DNA from: Muribaculum sp.
GTDB taxonomy: Bacteria > Bacteroidota > Bacteroidia > Bacteroidales > Muribaculaceae
Direction: 5' to 3'
DNA length: 32,054 bases
Assembly: GCA_023667055.1 (NCBI GenBank)
Contig: JAMPAV010000022.1
Span: 1 to 32,054, forward strand
Part shown: piece after piece, positions 6,966 through 15,341 of the stretch
Position numbering within the stretch: position 1 is the stretch's first letter
Layout: every line of letters starts with the position of its first letter
Notes under the pieces: generated by a model
Seen by the model: only the letters and a program-made list of their open reading frames with translations
Database searches by the model: none
What the model was told of the DNA's origin: nothing
Made by a program: the position numbers and the translations under genes

Positions 6966-8339
6966 ATGAGAATCTTTACTATTATGCTGGTCACAGCCTC
7001 TCTTGCAGCCTTCACCCCTTCCGAAGCATCCGTGAAAAACGTCTTTGGCAATATAGCAAAAGATATCAAACGCGGACATAAAGAGAATTCCGCTCGCAAG
7101 GCATCTCCGGAATTCAAATCTCCCTCCAAGCATGCTCAATATGAAGTGACTTCCTACCGTGCCGGCAGCGAGAAGGCTTATGTTTGGAATGGCGAAGACT
7201 GGGAACTCGATGGCACATACACCATGAAATATGACCAGACAGGCCGTTTGACACAGGAAACCATGCTGGACCATGATGGCGTTTACCTACGCACATCATA
7301 TTCATACGATGAAAACGACATGGTGACGCTCGAAATTGTAGAAATGTCGGAGGATGGCGAGACGTATGTGAATTCTTCAAAAACGGAGCGTGAATACGAC
7401 CCTATTGTGACCGACCTGATTGTCAAGAACCGCGAGTATATATGGGGAAACGGCAAGTGGATTTCAAACGGCAACAACTACAACCGCAACGTCACCCGTA
7501 ATGAACTCGGCAATGTCACAAATGTGGAAATTGCCGTCTGGTATGATGGCAAATATGATCCCACAAGCCGACTCTCAATCGATTATGGCGATGACGCAAA
7601 GGCCACATCCATCAAGGAGTCCAACCTTAACTATGATGGCATGGATTTCTATTGGGAAGACGGGCTGACCATCATGAACATTTCATGGTATGAGACAGAT
7701 GGCCAGATTGTAAGCATCGAGGGTTTCGGTTTAGGTGCCAACCGTATCAAATCTTGCGACCAAACAGATGGCTTTGACATGATCCATACCGATCTGACCT
7801 ACGACGGCGACAACTTCACCGCCGTGATGACAGGCACCATGGACGGCGACAAAATGCAAGGCACAAGCACCTACGAATCCCTTGACGAGTATGGCAGTTA
7901 CCGTCAGTCAGACTCCTACACATATATATCCGACTGGTTCGGCACCATGACCGAAGAGGAAACTTACACCTACAGAGTCGATGCCTTTGGCAATCTGCTC
8001 GAATCAAAAGATGTGTATTCATGCGACGGCTATGAGGAGATATACGAGAATCTGCAAGGTACAGTGGAATATGATTGGTCTTTTGGCGTTCCCATCACTT
8101 ACATCCTGACCACATCTTACCTTGACTATGACACCGATGAATATATCACTGAAAATATGATTAAAATAGAATTCTCTGATTACATCGGCATTCTTTCAGG
8201 CGTGGAAGAAATCGACCCGTCCAGTTGCGACAACGAAGTAATATTCTTCAATCTTCAGGGTGCAAAAGTTGCCAATCCCGCTCCCGGCAACATTTACATC
8301 CGAAAGGATGCCACCGGCACTTCAAAAGTAATCTACTGA
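6966..8339 (+). CDS. Exported protein with YD-like repeats and C-terminal sorting-like tail
   Basis: 457 residues from ATG 6966. An in-frame upstream ATG at 6843 exists, but only the 6966 start places a clean signal peptide at the N-terminus (MRIFTIMLVTASLAAF, cleavage near SEA). The body is rich in Tyr, Asp and Gly with loosely repeated motifs such as MKYDQTGRLTQETM, YSYDENDM and YTYRVDAFGNLLES, resembling short YD repeats. The last 30 residues (FFNLQGAKVANPAPGNIYIR, ending in KVIY) match the tail common on secreted Muribaculaceae-type proteins and similar to type IX sorting domains. Likely a cell-surface or secreted protein of unknown role. A strong hairpin follows at 8421. It is a single-gene transcript. 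Confidence 0.75.
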   Translation: MRIFTIMLVTASLAAFTPSEASVKNVFGNIAKDIKRGHKENSARKASPEFKSPSKHAQYEVTSYRAGSEKAYVWNGEDWELDGTYTMKYDQTGRLTQETMLDHDGVYLRTSYSYDENDMVTLEIVEMSEDGETYVNSSKTEREYDPIVTDLIVKNREYIWGNGKWISNGNNYNRNVTRNELGNVTNVEIAVWYDGKYDPTSRLSIDYGDDAKATSIKESNLNYDGMDFYWEDGLTIMNISWYETDGQIVSIEGFGLGANRIKSCDQTDGFDMIHTDLTYDGDNFTAVMTGTMDGDKMQGTSTYESLDEYGSYRQSDSYTYISDWFGTMTEEETYTYRVDAFGNLLESKDVYSCDGYEEIYENLQGTVEYDWSFGVPITYILTTSYLDYDTDEYITENMIKIEFSDYIGILSGVEEIDPSSCDNEVIFFNLQGAKVANPAPGNIYIRKDATGTSKVIY

Positions 8340-8420
8340 TTTTAGACCCCATATCATAAAATTTCAGGTCCCTTAAGTCCGAAACTTAAAGTGAACCGGG
8401 CTTCTACAAAATATGGCGAC

Positions 8421-8466
8421 AGACCGACTGCGGAGACACACTTCCGCAGTCGGTCTGCATTTTTAT
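8421..8466 (+). terminator. Intrinsic terminator after the exported YD-like gene
   Basis: A perfect 14-bp stem (8421-8434 with 8443-8456, arms AGACCGACTGCGGA and its complement) with an 8-base loop, followed by GCATTTTTAT. It lies about 80 bases past the stop codon at 8339. Confidence 0.8.
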
Positions 8467-8503
8467 CCTTATTTATTGTGGAACAAACTTTGATATATAC
8501 AAC

Positions 8504-8545
8504 GGAAAAGAGCAGCCGGCAACCGAAGTTAACCATGCTGCTCTT
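8504..8545 (-). terminator. Probable terminator of tRNA-Asp
   Basis: On the minus strand AAGAGCAGC (8537-8545) pairs with GCTGCTCTT (8508-8516) across a 20-base loop and is followed by TTCC. It begins 14 bases beyond the tRNA 3' end. Confidence 0.5.
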
Positions 8546-8558
8546 CCTCTCTCCTCGG

Positions 8559-8632
8559 CGGTGCGGACGGGACTTGAACCCGCGACCTCCGGCGTGACAG
8601 GCCGGCATTCTAACCAGCTGAACTACCGCACC
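8559..8632 (-). tRNA. tRNA-Asp (anticodon GTC)
   Basis: A 74-base cloverleaf on the minus strand: acceptor GGTGCGG/CCGCACC, D-arm with AGCTGGTTAGAA, anticodon stem GCCGG/CCGGA-type with loop CTGTCAC giving anticodon GTC, T-arm GCGGG-TTCAAGT-CCCGT, and discriminator G as expected for aspartate. CCA is not encoded. It has its own promoter (8682-8713) and a likely terminator. Confidence 0.95.
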
Positions 8633-8681
8633 ATTTCCTCTTTTGGAGTTGCATCCGGAGTTTCATCCCCGATTGCGAGTG

Positions 8682-8713
8682 CAAAATTACAACTTTTTTT
8701 CTTATCTCGCAAA
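8682..8713 (-). promoter_or_regulatory. Promoter of tRNA-Asp
   Basis: On the minus strand TTTG (8710-8713) and TAATTTTG (8682-8689) are 20 bases apart. The tRNA 5' end is about 50 bases downstream, leaving a short leader to be processed. Confidence 0.75.
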
Positions 8714-8855
8714 TTTTTCATACACTTTTTTCAAAAAAATTCACCCCATCATCACATATCTTTATATATCAGCAATATAAAGCAACATCTAAATTTAAAA
8801 ATTTCTTACTTTTATTGAAAATAGGAAAATTTCCACTTTTATTTGTTATAGAGAT

Positions 8856-9491
8856 ATGATTATCGATTGCCACACACATAAACCATATCCCGCTCCGGAT
8901 GCCATAATATCCACATCACCGATAGGTTTCTCCCCTGATAAGGCGCAGAAATGGTCGGTAGGACTTCATCCATGGCATCTCGACCTTTTTTGCGACTCCA
9001 CAATGCGAATAAAAGACGAGATATGGGTGGAGCTTGTGGCTGCCGCCGCCAATCCTGCAGTCGTGGCAATCGGCGAATGCGGAATAGACATGATCAAGGG
9101 TGGGATGCTGGCCACACAGATGCTGGCCTTCCGACGCCAGGCTCTTCTTGCTGAGCGACTGAAGAAGCCACTTGTCATCCATTCTGTCAAGGCACACGAT
9201 ATTATAGTGGGTCTCAAAAGGGACATCAATCCCGAACAACCATGGATTATACATGGATTCCGCAACAAACCGACAATCGCCTCCATATATCTCGAAGCGG
9301 GTTGCCTACTGAGTTTCGGGGAAAAATTCAATCCCGAAGCTCTCGACATCACGCCCCCCGACAGATTGCTGGCAGAGACGGATGAATCGGAATTGCCCAT
9401 TGCGTCAATAATCGAGCGAATGGAAAAATCGGTTCAGCGAAATTTGAAAGATACAATAATCGAAAACGGTAAAATATTTGAACGTCTATGA
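8856..9491 (+). CDS. TatD-family metal-dependent hydrolase
   Basis: A 211-residue TIM-barrel hydrolase, shorter than the usual 255-265. Metal-site residues are all present: His6 and His8 in DCHTH, Glu74 in GECGID, His109 in VIHSVKAH, His133 in IIHGF and Asp176 in LAETDES. GLHPW (36-40) is the usual loop. TatD enzymes are Mg-dependent deoxyribonucleases acting in DNA repair or quality control; this compact version is common in Bacteroidetes, with some N-terminal loops trimmed. Its stop overlaps the start of the PCMD gene (ATGA), indicating coupling. No good TAnnTTTG promoter was found in the AT-rich 220 bases upstream. Confidence 0.85.
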   Translation: MIIDCHTHKPYPAPDAIISTSPIGFSPDKAQKWSVGLHPWHLDLFCDSTMRIKDEIWVELVAAAANPAVVAIGECGIDMIKGGMLATQMLAFRRQALLAERLKKPLVIHSVKAHDIIVGLKRDINPEQPWIIHGFRNKPTIASIYLEAGCLLSFGEKFNPEALDITPPDRLLAETDESELPIASIIERMEKSVQRNLKDTIIENGKIFERL

Positions 9492-10441
9492 AAAAACATA
9501 TTCTTACCTCTTTTTTACTCACATCCGCCATGCTCTGCAGCTATGCGCTGCGACTCGAACCAATAAAATATGGCGACATGGAAAACTGGGTGACACGCAA
9601 TATCACAGAGTCTAAAATCATAGGAGGCAACGACAAAACCCTTTACGCAATCGCCCCAAAGACCACCATCAACGGCAATAAGGCTTATCAAAACATGGGA
9701 GGGTCTCCTTGGGCCACCTCAAACGCTTACGCCAAGGTTTGCGGCGTAGTGAAAGGCTCAAGCACTGTGGAACCGGCACAAAAAGGTGGCAGCACAGTGG
9801 CAAAGTGCAGCGCGAAGATGGAGCACGTCAAGGCCCTTGGCATTGTCAACATGGATGTGATGGTGGCCGGATCCATTTATCTTGGCGAACTTTCAGAACC
9901 CGTCTCTTCCACAAAAAGCCCATATTCAAAAATGGAAATGGGAATGCCATATACGAAGCGTCCGAAAGCCCTCGTATATGACTATGCCATTGATATGCCA
10001 AACGTCAACACCCGGACGAAATCAACCGGCTTCAGCAGCAAGAAGACGCTTCAGGGGAGAGACAATGCAGAGGTGTATGTGTTGCTTCAGCGAAGATGGG
10101 AAGACAAAGACGGGAATATTTATGCAAAACGCGTAGGCACCGGCCGGGAACGCTACAACAAGACTGTGCCATGGACCAGACAGCACGAACTTCCGATTCA
10201 TTACGGCGACATCTCAAAGCAGTCGTTCTATAAGCCATGGATGGGACTGCTCGACGGCGAAAAGGCATATTATGCCCGCAATTCCAAGGGCAAGCTTGTC
10301 CCGGTGCATGAAGTTGGCTGGGATGACGCCAACGCCACTCCAACCCACGTGCTCATGATGGCATCATCCTCATGCGGCGAAGCCTTCATCGGCACCGAAG
10401 GTCTTTCACTTTTTATCGACAACATCGCCTTCGGCTTCTAA
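9488..10441 (+). CDS. PCMD-domain exported protein
   Basis: 317 residues with a signal peptide (MKKHILTSFLLTSAMLCSYA). The rest matches the Bacteroidetes-specific PCMD (putative carbohydrate metabolism domain) pattern: RLEPIKYGDMENWVTR near the mature N-terminus, a TLYAIAP segment, a central beta-sandwich, and the characteristic ending HVLMMASSSCGEAFIGTEG then SLFIDNIAFGF. Known members are surface or periplasmic proteins thought to bind carbohydrate; no catalytic residues are established. Start overlaps tatD by 4 bases. A short AATTC-rich repeat separates it from dapB. Confidence 0.8.
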   Translation: MKKHILTSFLLTSAMLCSYALRLEPIKYGDMENWVTRNITESKIIGGNDKTLYAIAPKTTINGNKAYQNMGGSPWATSNAYAKVCGVVKGSSTVEPAQKGGSTVAKCSAKMEHVKALGIVNMDVMVAGSIYLGELSEPVSSTKSPYSKMEMGMPYTKRPKALVYDYAIDMPNVNTRTKSTGFSSKKTLQGRDNAEVYVLLQRRWEDKDGNIYAKRVGTGRERYNKTVPWTRQHELPIHYGDISKQSFYKPWMGLLDGEKAYYARNSKGKLVPVHEVGWDDANATPTHVLMMASSSCGEAFIGTEGLSLFIDNIAFGF

Positions 10442-10478
10442 AAACTCAAAATTCTCAATTCAAAATTCAAAATTCTTA
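10442..10478. repeat. AATTC/AAAATTC intergenic microrepeat
   Basis: Repeated AAAATTC/CAATTC units (AAAATTCTC, AATTC, AAAATTC, AAAATTC) fill the 39-base gap between the PCMD gene and dapB. A related sequence encodes the first residues of the antiporter near 4960-4990. Confidence 0.7.
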
Positions 10479-10480
10479 AG

Positions 10481-11314
10481 ATGAAAATAGCACTGATAGG
10501 ATACGGCAAAATGGGCCGTATGATAGAAAAGATAGCAAAGGACCGCGGACATGAAATCAGCATAATCGTGGATGTGGAAAACAGCGTGGATATTGACTCA
10601 AAGGCTTTCCGCAAATCCGACATAGCCATCGAATTCACCAACCCGTCTTCGGCTGTCAACAATTTGCTGAAATGTTTTTCAGCAGAGATTCCCGTGGTCT
10701 GTGGCACCACAGGATGGCTTGATTCCTTGCATGCCGTGAAATCTGTATGCGAGAGCGGCAAGGGGACACTCCTCTACAGCAGCAACTTCTCCGTCGGCGT
10801 TAATATATTTGAGGCAGTAAACCGCTACCTCGCCAAGATTATGAATGAATATCCCACCTATACACCAAGCATGGAAGAGGTGCATCATGTCCACAAGCTC
10901 GACCATCCATCCGGCACCGCAATAACCGTTGCCGAGGAACTTATCGCCGGATGCGACAGGATAAAATCATGGAAAGAGCCGGTGGAAAAAGTTCCCGTTT
11001 ATGCCGACATGGAGGGTGTTCAGGTGCTTGTGGAAGAATTGTCGGCCGACAACTCCGAACCACAGAAGGATATCCTTTACATATCTCACAGGCGTGAGGG
11101 TGAGGTGCCGGGCATTCACACCGTGGCATGGGATTCCCCTCAGGATACAATCACAATATCCCATACCGCAAAAAACCGAGAGGGATTTGCTCTTGGTGCC
11201 GTCCTTGCCGCCGAATGGCTTTACGACAAAACAAAGAAACCAAAGATTGCCGGCATTAAGTTTGGCCATCCACAGCCCGGATTCTTCACCACCGCCGACA
11301 TGTATAAGTTTTAA
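10481..11314 (+). CDS. dapB: 4-hydroxy-tetrahydrodipicolinate reductase
   Basis: 277 residues. The Rossmann motif is LIGYGKMGR (5-13). CGTTGW (74-79), SNFSVGVN (101-108) and EVHHVHKLDHPSGTA (133-147) are the diagnostic DapB blocks, with His135/His136 and Lys139 as substrate-binding and catalytic residues and SGTA contacting the substrate. It reduces the dapA product with NAD(P)H in the diaminopimelate/lysine pathway, in the cytoplasm. It precedes lepB, wbqC and the DUF4294 gene, an arrangement familiar in Bacteroidetes, although an unusual inverted repeat separates it from lepB. Confidence 0.95.
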   Translation: MKIALIGYGKMGRMIEKIAKDRGHEISIIVDVENSVDIDSKAFRKSDIAIEFTNPSSAVNNLLKCFSAEIPVVCGTTGWLDSLHAVKSVCESGKGTLLYSSNFSVGVNIFEAVNRYLAKIMNEYPTYTPSMEEVHHVHKLDHPSGTAITVAEELIAGCDRIKSWKEPVEKVPVYADMEGVQVLVEELSADNSEPQKDILYISHRREGEVPGIHTVAWDSPQDTITISHTAKNREGFALGAVLAAEWLYDKTKKPKIAGIKFGHPQPGFFTTADMYKF

Positions 11315-11321
11315 AGTTTAT

Positions 11322-11390
11322 AGTTTAGGGTTTAGTTTATGTGAAAACTCTAAACTTCAAAATAATCTCAAATAAACTAAACCCTAAACT
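11322..11390. repeat. Inverted repeat with telomere-like heptads between dapB and lepB
   Basis: Arms at 11322-11340 (AGTTTAGGGTTTAGTTTAT) and 11372-11390 are perfect 19-bp reverse complements around a 31-base loop. The right arm continues as 7-base units CTAAACC, CTAAACT, CTAAACA. The RNA could fold into a long AU-rich hairpin between the two genes. No U-tract terminator follows. Confidence 0.8.
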
Positions 11391-11428
11391 CTAAACAATA
11401 AACTGAATAATGAATACGTTATAAGTTC

Positions 11429-12859
11429 ATGAATCATTTTATAACCGACCTTCGCGAACGTATTTCAAAGGTGCGCCCCACAAGGTGGGTGCGCTTCGGA
11501 CTTGTTTCCGCCGTGTTTTTTCTCTGGGTTATCTGGATGGGCAACCCATGGCTGCTGCTTATATGGCTGCTCCTGTGCGACATCTACATAACACAATATA
11601 TTCCATGGACATGGTGGAAAAAGACCAAGGAGCCTGTGAGAACCGTATGTTCGTGGCTTGATGCTATCATCTACGCGTTGATTCTTGTCTATTTTATCTT
11701 CGCATTTATTGGTCAGAACTATAAGATTCCGTCGTCATCGCTCGAGAAGTCGCTTCTCGTAGGCGATTACCTTTGGGTAAACAAGACAATCTATGGGCCA
11801 CGTGTGCCTCAGACCCCACTCCACTTTCCTCTTGCACAGCACACTCTCCCACTGCTGAATTGCAAAAGCTATCTCGATAAGCCGCAGCTCGAATATCATC
11901 GTCTTGCGGGTCTTCGCAAGATTGAGCGTGGTGACATCGTGGTATTTAATTATCCCAACGGCGACACGGTGGCTACAAAGATTCAAAACCCCGATTATTA
12001 TCAGATTTGCCATGAACTTGCCGCCCGGGGTGTAGATGATCCCAAGGCATATATAGCATCAAACAAGGCCATGTTTGGCGATGTCGTGGTGCGTCCGGTG
12101 GACCGACGCGAAAACTATGTGAAGAGAGCCATAGGCCTTCCCGGCGAGCGTCTTAAGATTGTTGACGACGTGATTTATATCAATGGCAGACCCATCGAGG
12201 ATGCCGACAATGTGCAATACAACTACGTGATTCCGGTGAAGGGCATCATCCCTGACGACAAATGGCAGTCAATTGGGGTCCGTGCCGAGGACCATGGCAG
12301 TGCTCCGGTTGCAGTTGAGGGAATTCCTTTCAATTTTTATGATATCCCTCTCACCAAGGAGGCAAAAGCCATTGTGGAGACATGGCCGGAGGTTGATGGC
12401 GAATTGATAAAAGAATCCAAGACAGGATTCTACGAACTGGGAGGTATGTTCCCTCTCGGTAACACCTACGGATGGACCCGTCCCGACATGGGAGAATTTT
12501 GGATTCCGAAGAAAGGCACCACTCTCCGACTGACTCTCGACAATCTTCCGATTTATCGCCGCGCCATAAGTGTATATGAAGGCAACGACCTGCAAGTGAA
12601 GAATGGTGAAATATACATCAACGGGGAAAAGACCGACCACTATACTTTCAAAATGGATTATTACTGGATGCAGGGCGACAACCGCGACCGCTCGGCGGAT
12701 TCCCGCTACTGGGGCTTCGTGCCGGAGGATCATATTGTCGGTAGTCCGATGTTTATCCTTGCGTCGTTCGATGAAGAGAGAGGTCTTTTCGACGGCAAGA
12801 TTCGCTGGAACCGCATTCTTAGGAGTGCCAACCCCGATAAGGAGACAAAATGGAAATGA
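11429..12859 (+). CDS. lepB: Signal peptidase I
   Basis: 476 residues, in the usual range for Bacteroidetes LepB. Two hydrophobic N-terminal segments (about 22-60) and a third (about 78-95) precede the catalytic domain. The nucleophile lies in YKIPSSSLEKSLLVGDYL (Ser104 at the position of the canonical SM serine; Met is replaced by Leu). The general base is Lys232 in YVKRAIGLPGE. Box E is MQGDNRDRSADSRYWGFVP. A large insert (about 250-400) between the last two boxes is normal for this phylum. It cleaves signal peptides on the periplasmic face. Its stop overlaps the wbqC-like start. Confidence 0.95.
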   Translation: MNHFITDLRERISKVRPTRWVRFGLVSAVFFLWVIWMGNPWLLLIWLLLCDIYITQYIPWTWWKKTKEPVRTVCSWLDAIIYALILVYFIFAFIGQNYKIPSSSLEKSLLVGDYLWVNKTIYGPRVPQTPLHFPLAQHTLPLLNCKSYLDKPQLEYHRLAGLRKIERGDIVVFNYPNGDTVATKIQNPDYYQICHELAARGVDDPKAYIASNKAMFGDVVVRPVDRRENYVKRAIGLPGERLKIVDDVIYINGRPIEDADNVQYNYVIPVKGIIPDDKWQSIGVRAEDHGSAPVAVEGIPFNFYDIPLTKEAKAIVETWPEVDGELIKESKTGFYELGGMFPLGNTYGWTRPDMGEFWIPKKGTTLRLTLDNLPIYRRAISVYEGNDLQVKNGEIYINGEKTDHYTFKMDYYWMQGDNRDRSADSRYWGFVPEDHIVGSPMFILASFDEERGLFDGKIRWNRILRSANPDKETKWK

Positions 12860-13386
12860 TTCTTCAAGGAATCATTCCATATCTCCCATCTCTGAGATGG
12901 ATGGAGTCCCGGGAAGAAATGCCGTCAAGGGAATACACCCGCACACTGATTGATTCAAACACCCCTCAAGGAATGGTGCTTACGGTTCCGGTGGCGGGAG
13001 GTTCATCCTCGGTAAAAAAGTTACCTCCGGCCCTACTGGAGATTTCCTCCCATGGCGACTGGACAAGGATTCATCTTGGCGCAATTGAAGCCGCCTACGG
13101 CAGGGAACCATATTTTCCACACTTCTTCCCGGATATTGAATACATTTTGAAGTCATATCCCGAATCGCTCGCCAACATGAATCGTATGTTGCTACTCACC
13201 ATACTGTCGGCAATTGATTTTGATGAGAATGCAAACGACATAAAAAAATTTAAGATATGTCACCCCAAAAGATATGAAAACATAAGCTCTCGTTTGTTTT
13301 CAAAAATAGACAGGAAACACTCCATCATCGAACCCCTCTTCCGCCTCGGTCCCGACCTCATCTTCCTCCTCAACCCTCAACCCTAA
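12856..13386 (+). CDS. WbqC-like family protein
   Basis: 176 residues from ATG 12856 (178 from ATG 12850). The 12856 start forms an ATGA overlap with the lepB stop and is preferred. Matches to the WbqC-like family include IIPYLPSLRWM at the start, VPVAGGSS, then WTRIHLGAIEAAYGREPYFPHFFPDIEYIL. The family often follows lepB in Bacteroidetes and is otherwise known from O-antigen clusters; its biochemistry is poorly defined. The protein is shorter than most relatives, and the C-terminal portion is degenerate, ending in the heptamer array. Confidence 0.75.
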   Translation: MILQGIIPYLPSLRWMESREEMPSREYTRTLIDSNTPQGMVLTVPVAGGSSSVKKLPPALLEISSHGDWTRIHLGAIEAAYGREPYFPHFFPDIEYILKSYPESLANMNRMLLLTILSAIDFDENANDIKKFKICHPKRYENISSRLFSKIDRKHSIIEPLFRLGPDLIFLLNPQP

Positions 13387-13418
13387 ACCCTTAACTCTTA
13401 GCTCTTAACTCTTAATTG
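13384..13418. repeat. Heptamer array spanning a stop-to-start junction
   Basis: Five 7-base units: TAAACCC, TTAACTC, TTAGCTC, TTAACTC, TTAATTG. The first contains the TAA stop of the wbqC-like gene and the last contains the TTG start of the DUF4294 gene. Same unit family as the array at 29364-29419. Confidence 0.8.
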
Positions 13419-14045
13419 AAACCCCTTCGGATAATATTATTGTTGCTGTTCGCTTCTGTCGCATTCGGAAGCCGCGCCGATATACCCGGAAATGATGAGA
13501 ATCAGAAGATTACGATAAAACCGGTAAAGGGGTTCTACAGATTTGTGGATGAATACGGCGACACCGTACGCATGACCATATTCAACGACTTCTACGTATA
13601 TCCTCCCATGAAATTCAAAAACAGAAAACAGGAGGAATTCTATTGGCGAACGGTACGAGATGTCCGCAAGACACTCCCATACGCCAAACTCGCATTTGCC
13701 ACTCTTTGCGAGACATACGAATACATCCAGACCATACCTGACGAGAAAGTGCGGGAAAAGCACCTGAAACGTCTGGAGAAAGATATATTTGAGCAATATA
13801 AACCCGTGGTGAAAGGGATGACCAAAAACCAGGGAAAGATTCTGCTTAAACTGATAAATCGAGAAACCGATCAAAGCTCATTCAATATTGTGAAGGCATT
13901 CCTCGGAAGTTTCCGCGCTGGTTTCTGGCAAACATTCGGCAAGTTTTTCGGCATGAACATGAAAGCAGGTTTTCATCCTGAAAAAAACAAAGAAGACGCC
14001 ACCATCGACCGCATCGCCCACCTCATAGAGCAAGGTGCCCTGTAA
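13416..14045 (+). CDS. DUF4294 exported protein, TTG start
   Basis: 209 residues. A signal peptide (KPLRIILLLLFASVAFGSRA) precedes a domain of the Bacteroidetes family DUF4294: DEYGDTVRMTIFNDFYVYPP and then EEFYWRTVRDVRKTLPYAKLA. The C-terminal half is basic and helical (FEQYKPVVKGMTKNQGKILL onward). The start must be TTG at 13416: an in-frame TAA lies directly before it (13413), and no ATG occurs until after the signal peptide. Family function is unknown; a periplasmic role is likely. It ends the dapB-lepB-wbqC run. Confidence 0.8.
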   Translation: MKPLRIILLLLFASVAFGSRADIPGNDENQKITIKPVKGFYRFVDEYGDTVRMTIFNDFYVYPPMKFKNRKQEEFYWRTVRDVRKTLPYAKLAFATLCETYEYIQTIPDEKVREKHLKRLEKDIFEQYKPVVKGMTKNQGKILLKLINRETDQSSFNIVKAFLGSFRAGFWQTFGKFFGMNMKAGFHPEKNKEDATIDRIAHLIEQGAL

Positions 14046-14113
14046 AAAGCAGTCCAACTTCCGCATACGAAAGTAGTAGGCTAAAAGCTTAAGGCTATGA
14101 CTCAAAAATGAGT

Positions 14114-14815
14114 TCAGAGTCTGCAGGTGGGTAGGGCTATGGCGAGTTGCTCGGCGCGAAGCCAGTCGGTGGGGGTGTCGAGGTCAATGGACCTTTCAGT
14201 GGGCATCATGTAGGGTTTCCTTGCGGGAAACTGTGAGTATGGCATCTTTAGCAGGGAATCGACCGACATCACATAGACAGCACCGTTATATTCCCATACC
14301 TTGGGAGCATCCTGGCGGCGGACGTAATGTCCGTCGCCTTTGCATATATGCAGATTGCCATAGGAATCAGTCTCAAATGCATTATAGTAGGGATTGGTGG
14401 CAGCCTCGCATACGCTGACCACCATGTCGATGCCCGGATGCCAGATTGCCAGGGCATTTCGTATGTCTTCGGCCCGGCGTAGGGGAGAGGTGGTCTGCAA
14501 CAGGACCACAACATCGAATTCCTTTCCATTTTCCTTATACCACTGGAGGGCATGGTGTATCACCTCGTATGTGCCGGCTGTGTCTGTGGCAAGATAATCA
14601 GGGCGCAAAAACGGAACCTGCAGACCATAATTCTCCACCACAGTTTTGATCTCCTCAGAATCGGTGCTGACACAGATTTCATCTCCTTCAGCGGCGACTT
14701 CCTTAGCCTGGTCTATGGCGTGGCAGATGAGTGGCTTGCCCAAGAATGGTTTTATGTTCTTTCCGGGTATTCCCTTGCTACCTCCGCGGGCCGGAATAAG
14801 ATATAACGATTTCAC
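14114..14815 (-). CDS. neuA: CMP-nonulosonic acid synthase (cytidylyltransferase)
   Basis: 233 residues with the complete N-acylneuraminate cytidylyltransferase signature: LIPARGGSKGIPGKNIK (6-22, CTP binding), STDSEEI, LLQTTSPLR (about 105-113), YNGAVYVM and the C-terminal SIDLDTPTDW metal-site motif. It activates sialic, legionaminic or a related nonulosonic acid with CTP for glycosyl transfer. The start is GTG: an in-frame TAA lies upstream with no ATG between. It lies 43 bases downstream of the PD-(D/E)XK-like gene and about 3.6 kb from neuC/neuB on the same strand, so it is probably now transcribed from the promoter of the ATPase module. Confidence 0.9.
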   Translation of the reverse strand: MKSLYLIPARGGSKGIPGKNIKPFLGKPLICHAIDQAKEVAAEGDEICVSTDSEEIKTVVENYGLQVPFLRPDYLATDTAGTYEVIHHALQWYKENGKEFDVVVLLQTTSPLRRAEDIRNALAIWHPGIDMVVSVCEAATNPYYNAFETDSYGNLHICKGDGHYVRRQDAPKVWEYNGAVYVMSVDSLLKMPYSQFPARKPYMMPTERSIDLDTPTDWLRAEQLAIALPTCRL

Positions 14816-14858
14816 AACTTCAAATTTAAGATTTTAAGGTCCTCTGCTTTCACACACC

Positions 14859-15341
14859 TCATAGAGGCATATCCGGTTGATTGCTTTTCAATATTCTTAA
14901 GTCACAATGATACTTCTTAAGAAACCTGATTTTGGCATCGGTCACCACCTTGCTTGCTGAGCTTGTGGGACCACTGCCACCGGTCACCACCCTTGCTCTA
15001 ATATTGCGCCAATTACATTGATTTTGCTTAAAATATTTATGAGTTAGAGTGGATTCAAGTTGATCTATGGCATGAGTTATATCTTTTCCTTTTAGTTCTA
15101 CGAAAATTGACGCATGATCTTGATTGTCGATTATTACAACAAGTTTATCACATTTTCTGCCGTCTGCAATAACATCTCCATCAATTTGATATACTGCGGA
15201 ATTTTTGGCAGGGACGATAGGCAACATGTATGTCTTGCCATTTTCAGATACAGACAATCCTTTTCTTATCATCCATTTCTGCGAAGGATAAAAACCAGCT
15301 TGCGTCAGCTGATCAACACATAAGGTGGAATAGTCAACCAT
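14859..15341 (-). CDS. PD-(D/E)XK nuclease-like protein, partner of ATPase
   Basis: 160 residues. The central part (about 52-100) has the layout of a PD-(D/E)XK active site: CDKLVV with Asp65, then FVELKG with Glu82 and Lys84, then an AIDQLES helix with Gln94. A small N-terminal segment precedes it, and a basic C-terminal part (WRNIRARVVTGGSG, then RFLKKYHCDLRILK) would complete the fold. It overlaps the upstream ATPase gene by 8 bases, indicating coupled translation and a functional pair. ATPase-plus-nuclease pairs are a recurring plan in anti-phage systems such as Septu and Gabija. I do not recognise this pair as any of those. Nuclease activity is inference from motif spacing. Confidence 0.6.
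   Translation of the reverse strand: MVDYSTLCVDQLTQAGFYPSQKWMIRKGLSVSENGKTYMLPIVPAKNSAVYQIDGDVIADGRKCDKLVVIIDNQDHASIFVELKGKDITHAIDQLESTLTHKYFKQNQCNWRNIRARVVTGGSGPTSSASKVVTDAKIRFLKKYHCDLRILKSNQPDMPL

Noticed and set aside
8354..8608. Minus-strand 84-residue reading frame over the tRNA-Asp region
   Set aside because: It overlaps tRNA-Asp and its terminator, has no family resemblance and reads tRNA sequence as protein.
14046..14113. Terminator between the DUF4294 gene and neuA
   Set aside because: Only a 5-bp ACTCA/TGAGT hairpin with a short A-run is visible, too weak to call.
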